Positions 36,801 to 51,800 of a DNA stretch of 64,000 nt are shown one piece after another; positions within the stretch are counted from its first letter, which is position 1; each line of letters opens with the position of its first letter. The translations under genes were made by a program, and so were the position numbers. The notes beneath the pieces are model-generated. The model was not told the origin of the DNA and did no database searches. It was given only the letters and a program-made list of their open reading frames with translations. This DNA comes from Ridgeia piscesae (taxonomy: Eukaryota > Annelida > Polychaeta > Sabellida > Siboglinidae), in contig JAODUO010001045.1 of NCBI GenBank assembly GCA_025642075.2, positions 5,001-69,000 of the forward strand, given 5' to 3'.

Positions 36801-39800
36801 GATTGGCTTGGATTTGTCTTGGCACTTAGTGTCGTTTCAGTTACTTTGCTAGTACACCATACTGCACTGGTATAAATACCAGTTGTCAATTTGTATTTGT
36901 TGACCTAGTTTGTGTTTTCTGTTTTAATTTTGAATAAATAGATTTTATAATTGATATGCTTGTTAAATTATGTGTCACATCAGGACCATCTGGAAAAGTT
37001 CTAATTGTAGGATATTAAAAATACGATGTACATATTTGACTATAATTCATTATGTAGGATACACATAGCTTATGTAGAGAACTGATCACTCTTCATTTGG
37101 ATGGACAAAACACGTTTTGGACGGGTAGAAATATCATTAAACAGGAGATAGACTGGTAAAAAATAAGGAGCTGATATGGTCTTCAAAATCGTATAAAATT
37201 TTAATTATCACCAAGTGTACTTTGAAAATGTGTGCCACATGTGTGTTTATAATATATTTAAGGTCATAACACACATCTTGACTGGCTTGTGTGGGTCAGT
37301 TAACATGTTTGTGTCTATCACACAATATTGGAATGGCTGAAAGGGGATTCTGGATAAAGGCCTGAGTATAAACATAACGAGTTTTGCAAACAAAATATTG
37401 TTGCTTCGAAATGTCGACAACAATTCTGATGATGTGTTGAAACCCCTGAATAATATATGCTTTATTTTGTTTATCAGTTGTGCAAAAACATGTCTTGCAA
37501 ATTTTCTGGATTTGTAAGATCCAACGAGACGATCCTGTGGTTACCATGGTAACAGGTAATTATTGTGACAGCTTGGTATTGATGGTTGTGACAATGACAC
37601 TTGTGACTGGCAGTAATCAGATCAGTGGTTGAAGACGTGACCCGGGTCTGATGTCAGCCATGACCTTGCATTTCAAGTCAAATCACCACATTGTATTACC
37701 ATCCAACAGTCAGCATAGATCCAAAATCAGGACAATTGTCTTGTGATTCTCAAGGCAACAGTACATTCACTTCTGACCTAGAAATGATCCAACAGAAGAT
37801 TCCTAAGAAATCTGGGATGCCTCTGGTAGATAACTTGATCATTTTATTGACGTTGTAATTTTGTTGACGTTTTATAATATTAATAATATTGTTATTTTGT
37901 AGACAAATTATTACAAAATTGTTGCTTATCTTCAACATTGCAACATTACCCAGGTAGTCTGAAAATAGGTAAAAATAATTATTGGGTTCATAAGAAAATG
38001 CAGAAAATATGCAACATACAATAATAAAAATGTTGTTTTTATTAATCCCAAACCAGAGGATGGTAATGCAGAGGAGTTAAATAATTTTGGACATGATCTA
38101 ACAATGTAGATCTGGTTCCTTGAAGTGGACGTCTCGTCTCCTGAAGTGTACATTTGGATCCTTGAAGTGTATGTCTAATTCTTTGTGAAGTGTAAATCTG
38201 GTTCTTTGAAATATATCTGGTTTCTTGAAGTTCACGTCTAGTTCTTTAACCATTTCCATACGGCATGCCCATGTGATTTAGAACGACAGAGTGTCTGTTC
38301 CACTATGAGGGAGTGAGTGCGAGGGAGTGCAAGTGTGCGATGATTTAAAAATAGATATCGGTAATAGTGTTGCTGCATTTAAACGTAAATGCAAGAATCT
38401 TTTATTTAAGAAATATGTAGTTGTGGACTCTCTCTTAATTATATATGTCAAGATGTGTGCTTATGTTATACTTTGTATATGAATTTGTAACCAGTATTTG
38501 GCACTGGTAGAACCTTATTGCCATGTGTTCACATTGTAGTTACAATAAAAACACATGTTTTATTGTAACTACAATGTGAACACATGGCAATGAAGCTATC
38601 TTATCTTACTCAGTTGTTATCATACTTTCCAAAAAGATAAGATAATATCAGCTATAAAAGAGCAATCACATGCAACAGGTCCGAATAAAAAAGTTGTTAT
38701 TTAAAACATCTATAAATAATAGTTTATTATTATGATAAAGTATAAATGTAAAATGTGGAATAAAATAATATATAATAAATTATGTTATGGTATACCGGTA
38801 CACACTAAAAACACATTTGTGCACCACAGATGGCAGAAAAATCACTTCTGTTTTGACAAGGCTTGTACGGCTAGGAAGAAAAAGCTGCTACTAAACCTGT
38901 TGGACCTGGTTTTGATGGATCTTAACAGGCGACTAGATGGAAGGGGTCAAATAGGTCATGGGCTCTTCCTAAGAAGCGCTGCTGATAAATGATTCAAGAC
39001 AAATATATATAACACAGAATCCCTATTCATAAAATGCATATTTAGTCCTCAAATCTTGACTTGAAATGAGGTTGTTAACTTTGCCGTTGGGAATACCGTA
39101 GTCACTGCTCACAGCAGATCAAGACTGAAATGGTTAAAGTGTTTCTCTGGTCTACTGAAGTGTATATCTGATTCTTTGAAGTGTACATTTGGTTCCTTGA
39201 AGTGTATATATGGTTCCTTGAAATATCTGAGTTTCTTGAAGTGTATATCTGGTTCCTTGAAGTGTACATCTGATTCCTTGAAGTGTGTATTTGATTTCTT
39301 GAAGTGTACATCTGATTGCTTGAAGTGTACATCTGATTTGCTGAAGCATACACATAATTCCCTGAACATACACCTAATTCCTTGATGTGTACATCTGATT
39401 CCTTGAAGTATACGTCTGATTCCTTGAAATATACATCTGATTCCTTGAAGTATTCATCTGATTCCTTGAAGTATACATTTGATTCCTTGAAGTATTCATC
39501 TGATTCCTTGAAGTATACATCTGATTCCTTGAAGTGTACACCTGATTTCTTGACATATACACCTAATTCCTTGAAACATACACCTAATTCCTTGAAGTGC
39601 ACACCTAATTCATTGAAGCGTACACCCAATTCCTTGAAGCATAAACCTAATTCTTTGAAGTGTACACCTAATTCCTTGAAGTGTACACGTAATTCCTTGA
39701 AGCATACACCTAATTCCTTGAAGTGTACACGTAATTCCTTGAAACATACACCTAATTCCTTGAAGTGTACACCCAATTCCTTGAAGCATACACCTAATTC

Positions 39801-42800
39801 CTTGAAGCATACACCTAATTCCTTGACGCATTCACCTAATTCCTTGAAGCATACACCAAATTCCTTGAAGCATACACCTAATTCCTTGAAGTGTACACCT
39901 AATTCCTTGAAGCGTACACCCAATTCCTTGAAGCATAAACATAATTCCTTGAAGTGTACACCTAATTCCTTGAAGTGTACACATAATTCCTTGAAGTGTA
40001 CACCTAATTCCTTGAAGCATAAACATAATTCCTTGAAGTGTACACATAATTCCTTGAAGTGTACACCTAATTCCTTGAAGCATAAACATAATTCCTAAGT
40101 TAACTAATCTGAAGTGTACACATAATTCCTTGAAGGTACACCTAATTCCTTGAAGCATAAACATAATTCCTTGAAGTGTACACATAATTCCTTGAAGCGT
40201 ACACCTAATTCCTTGAAGCATAAACATAATTCCTTGAAGTGTACACATAATTCCTTGAAGCGTACACCTAATTCCTTGAAGCATAAACATAATTCCTTGA
40301 AGTGTACACATAATTCCTTGAAGTGTACACCTAATTCCTTGAAGCATAAACATAATTCCTTGAAGTGTACACAATTCCTTGAAGTGTACACTAATTCCTT
40401 GAAGTGTACACATAATTCCTTGAAGTGTACACCTAATTCCTTGAAGCATAAACATAATTCCTTGAAGTGTACACATAATTCCTTGAAGCGTACACCTAAT
40501 TCCTTGAAGCATAAACATAATTCCTTGAAGTGTACACATAATTCCTTGAAGCGTACACATAATTCCTTGAAGCGTACACCTAATTCCTTGAAGCATAAAC
40601 ATAATTCCTTGAAGTGTACACATAATTCCTTGAAGCGTACACCTAATTCCTTGAAGCATAAACATAATTCCTTGAAGCGTGCACCTAATTCCTTGAAGCA
40701 TAAACATAATTCCTTGAAGTGTACACATAATTCCTGGAAGTGTACATATAATTCCTGGAAGTGTACACTTGGTTGTACAGTATGTGTGGTGTGTTGCAGG
40801 TGCAGTGTCTACAAGACTTCTTTCTGGACGTCAATGTGTTTGTGGCGTATGGCACTGAGCGACAGACGCTGGATGACTATGAACTCAGCAACAATGGTAA
40901 ATGTTCACTGGTCACTTACTCAGTAGTTTCCTGTGGCCTTTGTAAACATACATGTTTACACTGTGGTTGTAATTGTGCCCAGGATCATATAATTTTATTC
41001 AAGACTACAGTCAATGGGGCTAGACATAAAAACTGAGTTGTCAAAAAAGTACATACCATGAGTTGTAAAATACCCAATTAAGAAAACCACATCAGAGGAT
41101 ACAATTTTAAGATCAAATTTATAAATTGTAATGTGAAAAATATTCAGTTTATAAAAAAAAATTATGTCATTTTTAAACAACTGTTTTGGCACAATTAATT
41201 GTTCACTTGGTTCTCGTATTCCGACGCTCCTCACCGAATCAAGACTAAGTATGGCTGATTCAAAGAACTTCCTATACCAGTAATTAGCTAACAGAACAGA
41301 CAGCCTTGCTTTTAGAAGTGTCTGTGTCACCATGTCACTTTCCAACACTGTCTGTGTCACTGAGTCAGTGTCTGACACAGACCGTGTCTGGCGTGTCAGC
41401 CATTTCACAGGTGCAGCGTCTGAGTCTATGTTTAACACAAACAGGTGATTGCAGCCAGGATGTGATATGAGGAGATACAAGGCATTTTAATGGCTTCAGT
41501 TCCAGCAAAAACTGCACTGACACACAATAAATATAACAAGCTTTTTGGAGACCTGCACGCTGTTCTAAACTTGTATTTTATGCACTTGTATTTTGATGCA
41601 TTTTTATGATATTTATCTATCTTATCTTATGTTTATTCCAATGTTTTATCATTTTATTTATTTTTGGTGCTGGAATGGCCGTGCACAATTCTATTTTATT
41701 GATGGACCTCACTAAATACTACTAGCAGTAGCAGCCACTATCTACATGCTTGATTTTGTTGTATCTCTATCTATCCTGAAAGGGCAGCTAACTTTCTGCC
41801 TACCCCGGGTAGTTAAACAAAATTATATATAGTCAGATGACACAGTTCAACAAAAAAAATATTTTCACTAAAACATGCAGGGAAATGCATGTATAAAATC
41901 TTATTTATTGGCTACAATTTCTGATTTATGTTTGCTGTCAAACTAATGCAAATCGAAGCTTAAATTTGGAAAAACCAGCAGCTGGATACTTCCCTTGTTG
42001 TTTTTCAAAGGCAGACTGGTAATGGAAAACCAGCGACAAACCATCATGGTTCTCAGCACACTGCTTGGCACAAGCTGCGATCGCTGGAAGCGCCTCTGAA
42101 ACAGTTAAATATAAGCAATAAATACACCTAATGTATAGTTGTATACCACTGAGTGGTTGCTGTGTTCACTTGTGGTTAGTGATGTCCACTGGCAATCACT
42201 TTCCAATGAACACGATAGTGTCCTTACGTTGACACTTTATTGATTGATGTAAAAATCGTTGCTCTCCGTGCCATGTGATCTTCAGCTTTTTCCGTCCCCT
42301 GTGGGTCTGTGACTGGCTGCGGTGTCTCGAATTACTAATAGCAACAACAACACACACTTATGGATGCTGACGTGTGCATGCATGCATGTACACATGCATG
42401 ATCTTCTGATATCCTCTGTCTGTTCATTTTGGACGTCTGCTTAATGTGTAATTTGGGCAATTTGTGGTGTACGTACACCCGACAGAAAGTTAAAAACGTT
42501 GCAATAATTGGATGTTAATGCCAGCGATACCGCATTTGGCGCGGCAGAATCTAATGCACCTGTCAGAGTCTGTTTGCGCGTGGTGTTGCTACGTTCCTAG
42601 AAATCCTAGAAGCACAGATCACTTTTTATGTCTTGCTGAGTTGGAATTTGTAGAGAAACCGGAATTTGATATTTCTGTCCAGTAATGCAGCAAGATACGT
42701 TTTGTGTTTATTTTGTAACAATATGTGGAGGAATATGACAAAAATATGGGAGAAACAAGTTAATTTATTTTACCGTTTCAGTGCCAGCCAAAAAACTGAA

Positions 42801-45800
42801 TGGACATACACAAAATAAGCAATTTTTTTAGATGTGCATTTCATTCTAAATTTAATTTGATATTTGGCGTACAAGTATCACCACTTTTTTGAGTAGGCAG
42901 ATAATCATGTACAAACTATAGCTTACGTTCCCAAATCATCCTCTAATGCATTTTGCATGGTAAGCGTATGGAAATTCGTTTTTTTGTCACAACTTCCTGA
43001 TTGTATTTGCCTTCAAATGCATAGCCATGTAAACATAACAGTAAAACCAATAGTTTTTGTAATGATTAATCTTATTGAAAAATGTGTACTGATGTCAGGA
43101 CACTAGCCGATGAACAAGATATTGTACAAACAAAATTGTACAGTTAGCAAAATCTGTCCCCACTAGCCACGGCTAATTTCCATGCAAACTATAGTCTGGC
43201 TGATCCCTAGGCGAAGTGCAACACTGCTGAGTCACAGTAAACATTGACTTCACCAGTCATGACTGCTTCAGCCATGAGAATAGTGCAGATACCTGCCCCA
43301 GTTTGTAGATGGATGTATATACACGACTGGTGGTAATCCCAATATAATGACTTGTGTGCCTCCTAAACGTTGCATCATGATTGGCTGAAGTATGTTTGTA
43401 TTATGGTCAGCTGTCCTTGTTTGAACTACATACCCAGTGAGCAAGTCCATAGGGTGAGCTTAAATTCACAGTTTTTGCAAAGGGACCAGCCAGGGGTACT
43501 GGTGGCTTACACTTATTTGACGTGGCTTTTCAGTGACGGCTCCATGCCTGTGGAATGATCTACCAGACAGTCTGCGCCTAATAGACACTCTTGAACTTTT
43601 TAAGTCCAACCTAAAAACACATCTTTTTATGGCCGCATTCGTAACCTACTTGTAGGGTATTTTATAATGAATTTATTTTAACTGTAATTATAGTTTTGCA
43701 ATTTGTTTAATTTTTTTACTTACTTTAATATCAACTTTAGCTTATGAACTAGGATTTTTAGAAGCTTTATTTAATTATCTATTATCATTTAACATTTCGT
43801 CATTACGTGCAAGTTTAAACTGATTATGAATATTTTAAATATGTATGTGTTACAATATATTTTATGCGCCTCTGAGCGGAAATGTTTACACATACCGTGC
43901 TTTACAAATAATGTTTTTTATTATTATTACTTAATCGGCCACTAACACGCAAGGAAGCAAAAAATCTTTGAACAGCTGAATATCGATTATGTGGCACTGG
44001 AAATGTTAAAACCTAGCGGAAACATGAGTAGTTGCTAGGAGACTAAATATTTTCAGGATACCCACAAACATACACTGTTTTAAGATATCCTATGGAAAAT
44101 CAAATACCCGTTGTGTTCTGTCCTTGACGACAGTTTATTGGAGGTCATGTTTACTTTCAGAGATACGCTTTGTCAGTGCGTACAAGACTGTGAGACAGAC
44201 TGAACGCATCACACTAAGGTCACCCAAAGTACAGCGCAAGTACAGTTTCACCCCGTCCCTGGTGAACGGTGAGTGTCTGGCCGTGAAACACTGTCATATA
44301 TTGTTTCGCTTTCTTTCATAAAAGATACCGTTAACGTATTTGAACAGTTATTTCCTAATCGAAACATTCAGATATTAGTATTATGCACTAAACAAATGCA
44401 AAGAATTACGTTATTGAAGGTCTATATCTGCAGTTTTTGATGAAGAAACAGCAGAATCCAAATAGTAAGAAAGAGTTTACGTGACACATCATTAGATTCA
44501 TAGACTGCATCCTTCCTGAAGCAACAACATTTTGACTGACCAGTGTAACTACATCATGAATGATTTAAAAAATACCACAACTGAACCTGTCACCGTACAG
44601 TGTATATGAAACGATACAGAAAAAATTATACAGCTCACAACTACATATGTATACAATAAAATGATCGTCTGCATTTTTAATTATTTAATAAAAGTGCCAG
44701 CTCCCCAAATATGCCAGCCTTCCAATTTCAAGTATAAAAACCTAAAACTTGAGTTATTCATACCTTTGTCATCTGATAGATGTCACACTATATAGACGGA
44801 CCTGAGCTTAATATATTTTCTCAGTTCAATAAACCTATTTATTAACACATTATGGATTGTCGGAAAATGTCGATTTATATTTTCATTCCATATGAAATGA
44901 GGAGCTTTCACTTGGGTGTGAACGATAAAGAAGCTAATCACAGACGCACCATTGCCTTAATCGGCACACACACGTCTAATAAGATTTATAGTCGTGTTCG
45001 TGACAGTGGCCGGGAACTAGTTCACTAAGAGTAAATTAATATGTGAGACAGCTCTCACGGATATTGACAGATTTGGACAAACATCTTCCAAACTGTCATT
45101 ATATCTCACAGGGTCGGCCTGAATGTGAGTAGTTGGACTTGCATGTCTTCGACTTTCAGCCAACTCAACTCATTTTTCACATTGTCTTTCCATCTTTTTG
45201 CTGATCAAAAGAAACATGGCTCATGAATGCAAAAGGCAGGTTCTTATATAGCGCAGTATCCAGTCCTCAGGACCGTTCAAAGCGCTTTACACTTTACTTA
45301 CCTGACAGACCTGTTCAGTCACACACCATCTTGGCTTCTCTTGGAAGCATCCAGCCATATGCTACAATTAATTCGTGAAGTCTGCTCATACACATATCCA
45401 CCACTGTCTATAGCCAGGTACTCATTTATACAGCTGAGTGAACTGGAGCAATGTAGAGTGAAAAAACTTGCCCATGGTTTTAACACCGCAGCTCAGGATT
45501 CGAACCCGGGTTCTCGTAGTCGAGAATCCAAAGCTCTACCCCTGAGCCATTGCACTATACAAAAAATACTTGTAATGTGTATTCTATGTTGACGCTGTCA
45601 ATAGACAGCATTAGCTAACCCCTTAACTTAGTTTGCACTGTTCAATGTCACTTCTTAACTTGACCGCAAAAAAATCAAAATAATTGAGTTCCACATCACA
45701 GTTTTGTTGCCCAATCTAAGGTAAATGCCAGATGTGTGGTTCAGTATGGCACATGGAAGCGAGAACTGGACAAGAGAGTAAGAGTAACAATTTTATTTTT

Positions 45801-48800
45801 TATACATAAATGGTGCATTATTTTGTATGTAGATAGTTATACTAATTGAGATGTAGTGATGCAGTGTAACTGTTTGAGATCTTTGAGATACAATATATAA
45901 TGTGCGCATACAAAAAGTTGAGTAATTTGGCTGTATACCTATCGAATATGTTTGATGAATTTGTAAAAGACCTATGACTTGTCAAGTTGACAAGTGCAGC
46001 GTTGGTGTCAGACATTGAGCTGAGATTGTGGCAGTGAAATATAATATTTTTATACGATCCCATCTGCTTAGTCTTACATATTTTTTTCACTCTCTTTGAA
46101 CGTTCTGAATATGATATGTGGCTAGCCGCACCGAGTTCAATATGTCATCAATGAATACATTCCAGAAACCATGTGGACAGATACTAAGTGTGAAGCTGCA
46201 AATACATTCTTTGATACGCCAATTACATTAACACATACTAAATAGTAACTTGTCAATCAGCCCTTGTTATTTACACGTATTAACGCAAGACAATGGAGCT
46301 GTGATATTGCCTCTTGCTTCCAATAAAGCATTTCCACTAGTTCTAAAGCTACACTATTTCCTGTGCTAATTTCACGATTGCATTTGTTATTAGTGAACGT
46401 GTTTACTTAATATTATTTTACATAGCTGCCAATCCTTCTTCAGTGCAAGGTACGTGGCAAAGATCGTTGCTTTTTTCGGCAATGTTCAAGGTTTTTTGAA
46501 AACGACTGGATTTTTTAAGATGTCACAACATCTAGGCACTTTATATTTAACTCCAGCAGCCTGTTGCCATAGTGAATATGATACCTGTGGATGTCTAATT
46601 TTTTGTTTCTGTCTGCGTTATTCCTTCTGTAAAGTATAATCACACAGTTACATGTTTCTCACCGTAACTATCGCTACAATTACACAGTTACATTGGCTTC
46701 CAGTTGTATACTGAATTAAATTTACTGTTACATACCGTACTCTTTCTACTCAACAACCGACATACTTAGTTAATCTGCTACATTTCTCTGATATCTCTAG
46801 GACCCTTAGATCATCCGTTTCCAAACAACGTTTTGTTTCTAAAACTAAGCTGAATATTGGCAAACGTGCTTTCTCTGTGGCAGCGCCATCAATTTGGAAT
46901 CAACTCCCTATTATGATTGAATCTTCTGAAACTATAGACACCTTTCATAAACAATTGAAAACATATTTGTTTGAAATTTCTTTTCCACCATATATTTTCA
47001 GTGGTTTCATGCTCCAAAGACAACTTTTGCCTGTCCCTGTGTAGATTAACCACATTACCCGTATTTTGTTTGTTGCACCTACAGATATGAGCTTGAATTG
47101 TTAAAGGACTTTATTATCATCACCAGTGGGATAACTGGCAACTCTGCTCCCACAAAACCCTCGAAAAGAGTTATGAGATATCACCCCCTCCCCAATTTAA
47201 ATATTATCTGACCCCCAGATAACTGATCTGACTCAAGAAAACTGTGAAATGACACCCAGCTTAACATTACCTGATCCAATTGTATGTGATATTGTTGCAT
47301 ATTAATTAGTGTGATCTGACAATATCAAAGTGTGATCTGACCTCTAGATAAATATGAACTGATCCCCACATAAATTTGATCTGACCTCAGATAACAAGAT
47401 CAAACGGGTTGCTCACGTGATATATAAGACAATGGTTTGTCGTGAAGACACACACTTAAAGATAAACCTTTTCCCGATGGCAATGTGTTCTCCAGACTGC
47501 AGTAAAATAACTAAGTCTGACTTCCTGGGGGCCAAGACCCCCTAGGAACAGAAAACGGAAATTCCACCAACTGTGCCTAGAACAGGGACTTACAGAAGCT
47601 TCCCAGGGGAAGTGACCGTGTTTATTTGGAAAAACGAATTGTTGTGGCAGGGGATGCGACCCATCAGTGCGGCGCCAGGGGAATGACACCTGTGTCGCCC
47701 TCTGCTGGCAGGAAGAAACGGGATCTAAATCCAAGGGCCAGATCTGCAGTAAGTAATGTGTTTTATTTCTCAGGTTTCTGTGAGTTTTTATTGCACGGGG
47801 AGCAGTAGCTACGAGGATTGGGGTCAGTTAAACATCATCAAATCAGTAATTATTACATGTCATTATTTTGAGGTGTAGTAATTCATTACTTGGATAGCAT
47901 TTCCAATTCAAGCCAATGTTGGTATGCCATCATTGGCCCAAGATTGGGATGTCCCCTGGGCCAGAGTTGGCCTAACAGTGGCAATCCATTGCTTGGCCTA
48001 GCGCTGGCCTGTCAGCGTTGGTTAAAGTTGAGATTCTAACTTCCAAGTTACAGCCATGTAGTGGTTGCCAACTTGCAACCAATGTTTAATGGCCCGGTGC
48101 TGATGCTCCAAGCTACGAGCTGCCAGTTACTGCCAAACTTGCCCAAGATGAAAATGCTGTCTGGGCATCTATCACAAATTGTATGTTTCTGTTTCAAATA
48201 TTTGGACTGACTCCTGGTCTAATCTTTGATTTCTTGAAATGTCAATGCATTAATTACATATCTATGCAATATTCAAAACAAACTTGTTCAGAAACGTGCT
48301 AGTATTTCTTAGACTTTAAAGTTTACCATAAATGTGCTTGTTGTGATTTATGACTATATCATTGGTTATTCATGTGAGCAGACGTAATTACATTTTTGAT
48401 TTCAGCTTGAGAAAAACAAACGTTTCAAATGCATTGTAGCTTGCACTACACAATGTAGTTACTGTTAGGGTTAAGTAATATTCCCTATCACTAATGCTAG
48501 CAGTTTTCCATGGAGTGTTGTGTAATATTTTCACAGCTATTGCAATGACTTATTGACATTTTGGCAGCCTGGTTGGAAGAATGGCATGGACGCACCAAGC
48601 AATGGACACCCAGGTAAAGGCTGCCACAAACTGTAGTGTGATAACCTTATAATACCACATAACTGGGTGGATTTGTCATTCTATGCATTGTGTTATCATT
48701 GATGTCCATCAAACCCAGTTACCCATTACAACATTTCCTCTACAAAATGTTTCCCAACTTCTAGAAAAATCTGTCACAGTTCATTAAATGTAAATGTTTA

Positions 48801-51800
48801 TCTGACCATGAAAATAGCACCTATTTTGTTTACAATACAAAAAAACACAGTGAAAATACATTCATCCATTTTTTAATAAACCTGGAGACTAATGGTGAAA
48901 TGCTGGCATATAAATTCAGCAAAATGGCGGCCTGAGTGACACTTGAGTGACCACATCTGGTCTGAGCCTTGTGGACGGCTGCAGGGTCCTACACAGTAGC
49001 TTGAACTGTGGTCCAAGTAACCATCTTCAACGAGCACAGAACTCTGCTGCACAACTTAATTATCAACTGCAGCAGACGATGAGAAGAAATCACCTATTCT
49101 GCAATATCTCTCCACTGGCTGCCCATTGTTATGTGAACCATATTCATGATATGCACCTTCATATTTAAGATCATGCGTGCTTCAGCTCAGGCCTACTTCA
49201 GTTGCGTGTTAACACACAGTGTGCCTAAGTGTGCATTGTGAGTGATGGCACACGTCTCACTGGGACTATGTCAAAGAGAGAGATCGGACGTGGTATCTCT
49301 GCATTGCATTGTCTAGACTATTGTTTGAACAGTAATGGTGCAAATATTAGCGGCATTCAGGAAACAGTTTAAACTCACATATTTTGCCTCCATTGCCTGC
49401 CTGCATACAAACAGTGGCAGCAACATAAGAATGACACTGATTTCACGTTATAATATTGCTTGTTTGAAACTCTATTTTGTACCCTATATATTTTTGTTTT
49501 AGCTTAATTTATTGGATATTTTAGCATCATTCATATATCAGTTTTGTCGGTGAAGCACTTTGATTTAGATTAGTTTACGTAAAAGCGCTACATTAAGAAA
49601 CAACTATTATAGTACTAATGTAGTAATACCGAAAATATTCCGCTTCTCTCACATCTCTGAAGCAGAGGTGCTAAAAATTCTGGCATCACATGCGTTTGAA
49701 CAATCCACAGGCTTATACGTTGAAGATGATGGATGGATTCCGATTGCGGTCTGTCCCCTTTCATGGTGGATGAAATAAAACATTTGCGTTGCTGAATAAA
49801 AACATGCTTATTGCAATGAAGCCTCCGTATACAGAGGCTTAGACTGGTTTATTGCCCGGGTTTCATTAAGTTGATCTATAGATGTGTGGTATTAATATAG
49901 TCATGCTTTATTAACAGCCGGCCAGCGGTTGAATGGATTTCATGGCATTCCCGCAGACTACAAATCAAGAGCCCAAATCAGAACCGTCCATAATGGCATA
50001 TGTCTACGTGTTAATTTATCAATGAGAAAAATGTATGGTTTGTATATAATAACATTATTAATATATTACTGGTAACATTCTGAAGACAGCCAGACAGTGT
50101 ATTATGTTAAGCCGTTGCATCTGTGCATCTAGGTAATGCAGATCTTAGACAACCTACAGTGGCAGGCAAATGTGTAAATAAACGTCGGAAAAAACTAATG
50201 AATACGCTTTAAACAGATTTTTATATCTGGAAACATGGCGCTATATGACGTTATTATTATGCAAACCTGTTTAAACCTGGCCAGATATCTGTAATATGCC
50301 TCCATAGTCATGCTGTTGGAAGTTAGTAGGAAAAGATGACTTTCTGCCTGCCTCTCTCCAGTGTGAGGCAGTGACTTGGGGTACAATGGCCTACCTACAG
50401 TAGCAGTACCTGACTGGATGTAACTGAGGTTTTTGTCTCCGCCAGGCATACACATCGCCCCTGCTCCGATGAAACTCACTGCCAAGTACAAAGTGGGCAA
50501 AACAATAGGCCAGGGAAACTTTGCCGTCGTCAAGGACTGTGTAGAAAAGTAAGTGAGAATAGTTCCGTCAGACTGACAAGAGTCGTGGGCTTTCATGGTT
50601 AGATTTTTCAATAAAAAAAATTCAAATGAATGTTATGTCTTACAAGAACACAGTACTGTCTCCAGTGCACAGAACAGATCAAGCATCTTACAGGCAGGCG
50701 TGTTCACTCAAGCCTATCTCGACTTCTCCGGCAAGCATTCAGCCACATAGCAGTTAGCATGCAAAAACAACTTTGTACGTAAATATCCACCACTATATAT
50801 AACCAGATGTGTATTCGAACATCAGGGTAAACTGGAGCAACATAGAGTGAATGAACTTGCCCAAGGTTCAGCATCGTAGGAAAGGATTTGAACCTGGTTT
50901 ATCTCAATTGATGGTCTGATGCTTTACTCACTGTGCCACTGTGCCCCATGCTATACTTGTTTAGTTTTTATAATTAGAAACGGGAAATAATATAAGTATT
51001 ACTGTCCTCCTAGTCCTCTGTAATTTATTAATGTACCAAAGCAGTAAATGTAACGTAGAAAATAACTGTTAACGAAACATTTTAATGCATTTGTTTCAGG
51101 CAGACGAAGGAGAGGTTTGCATTGAAGATCATCAGCAAGTCTTTGTGTCGAGGCAGAGAACAAATGATTCACACAGAAGTGTCCATCCTCAGATGTCTCA
51201 AACACAGCAACATTGTCCAGTTGATTGAGGACTTTGAGACAACAGATGAACTCTTCCTCGTCATGGAGCTGGTGACGGTAAGTGACAGTATTTCTTCCTC
51301 GTCATGGAGCTAGTGACGGTAAGTGACATGTCAGTGACAGTATTTCTTCCTCGTCATGGAATGGTGACGGTAAGTGACATGTCAGGTCAGTGACAGTATT
51401 TCTTCCTCGTCATGGAGCTAGTGATGGTAAGTGACATGTCAGTGACAGTATTTCTTCCTTGTCATGGAGCTAATGACGGTAAGTGACATGTCAGGTCAGT
51501 GACAGTATTTCTTCCTCGTCATGGAGCTAGTGATGGTAAGTGACATGTCAGTGACAGTATTTCTTCCTTGTCATGGAGCTAGTCACGGTAAGTGACTTGT
51601 CAGGTCAGTGACAGTATTTCTTCCTTGTCATGGAGCTAGCGACGGTAAGTGACATGTCAGTGACAGTATTTCTTCCTCGTCATGGAGCTGGTGACGGTAA
51701 GTGACATGTCAGGTCAGTGACAGTATTTCTTCCTCGTCATGGAGCTTAGACAGCGACGGTAAGTGACATGTCAGTGACAGTATTTCTTTCTCGTCATGGA

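Noticed and set aside
39102..40926. Long open frames on both strands (up to 298 codons) with NSLKCTP or LQGIRCT repeats
   Set aside because: They are a direct product of the 21-bp tandem repeat, whose length is a multiple of three. There is no independent coding signal.
40995..41480. 161-codon antisense frame
   Set aside because: No motif, no splice context, A+T-rich intron composition.
45480..45560. Possible true tRNA gene on the - strand
   Set aside because: The A and B boxes are present, but the sequence continues without a break into the SINE body and does not close a full cloverleaf.
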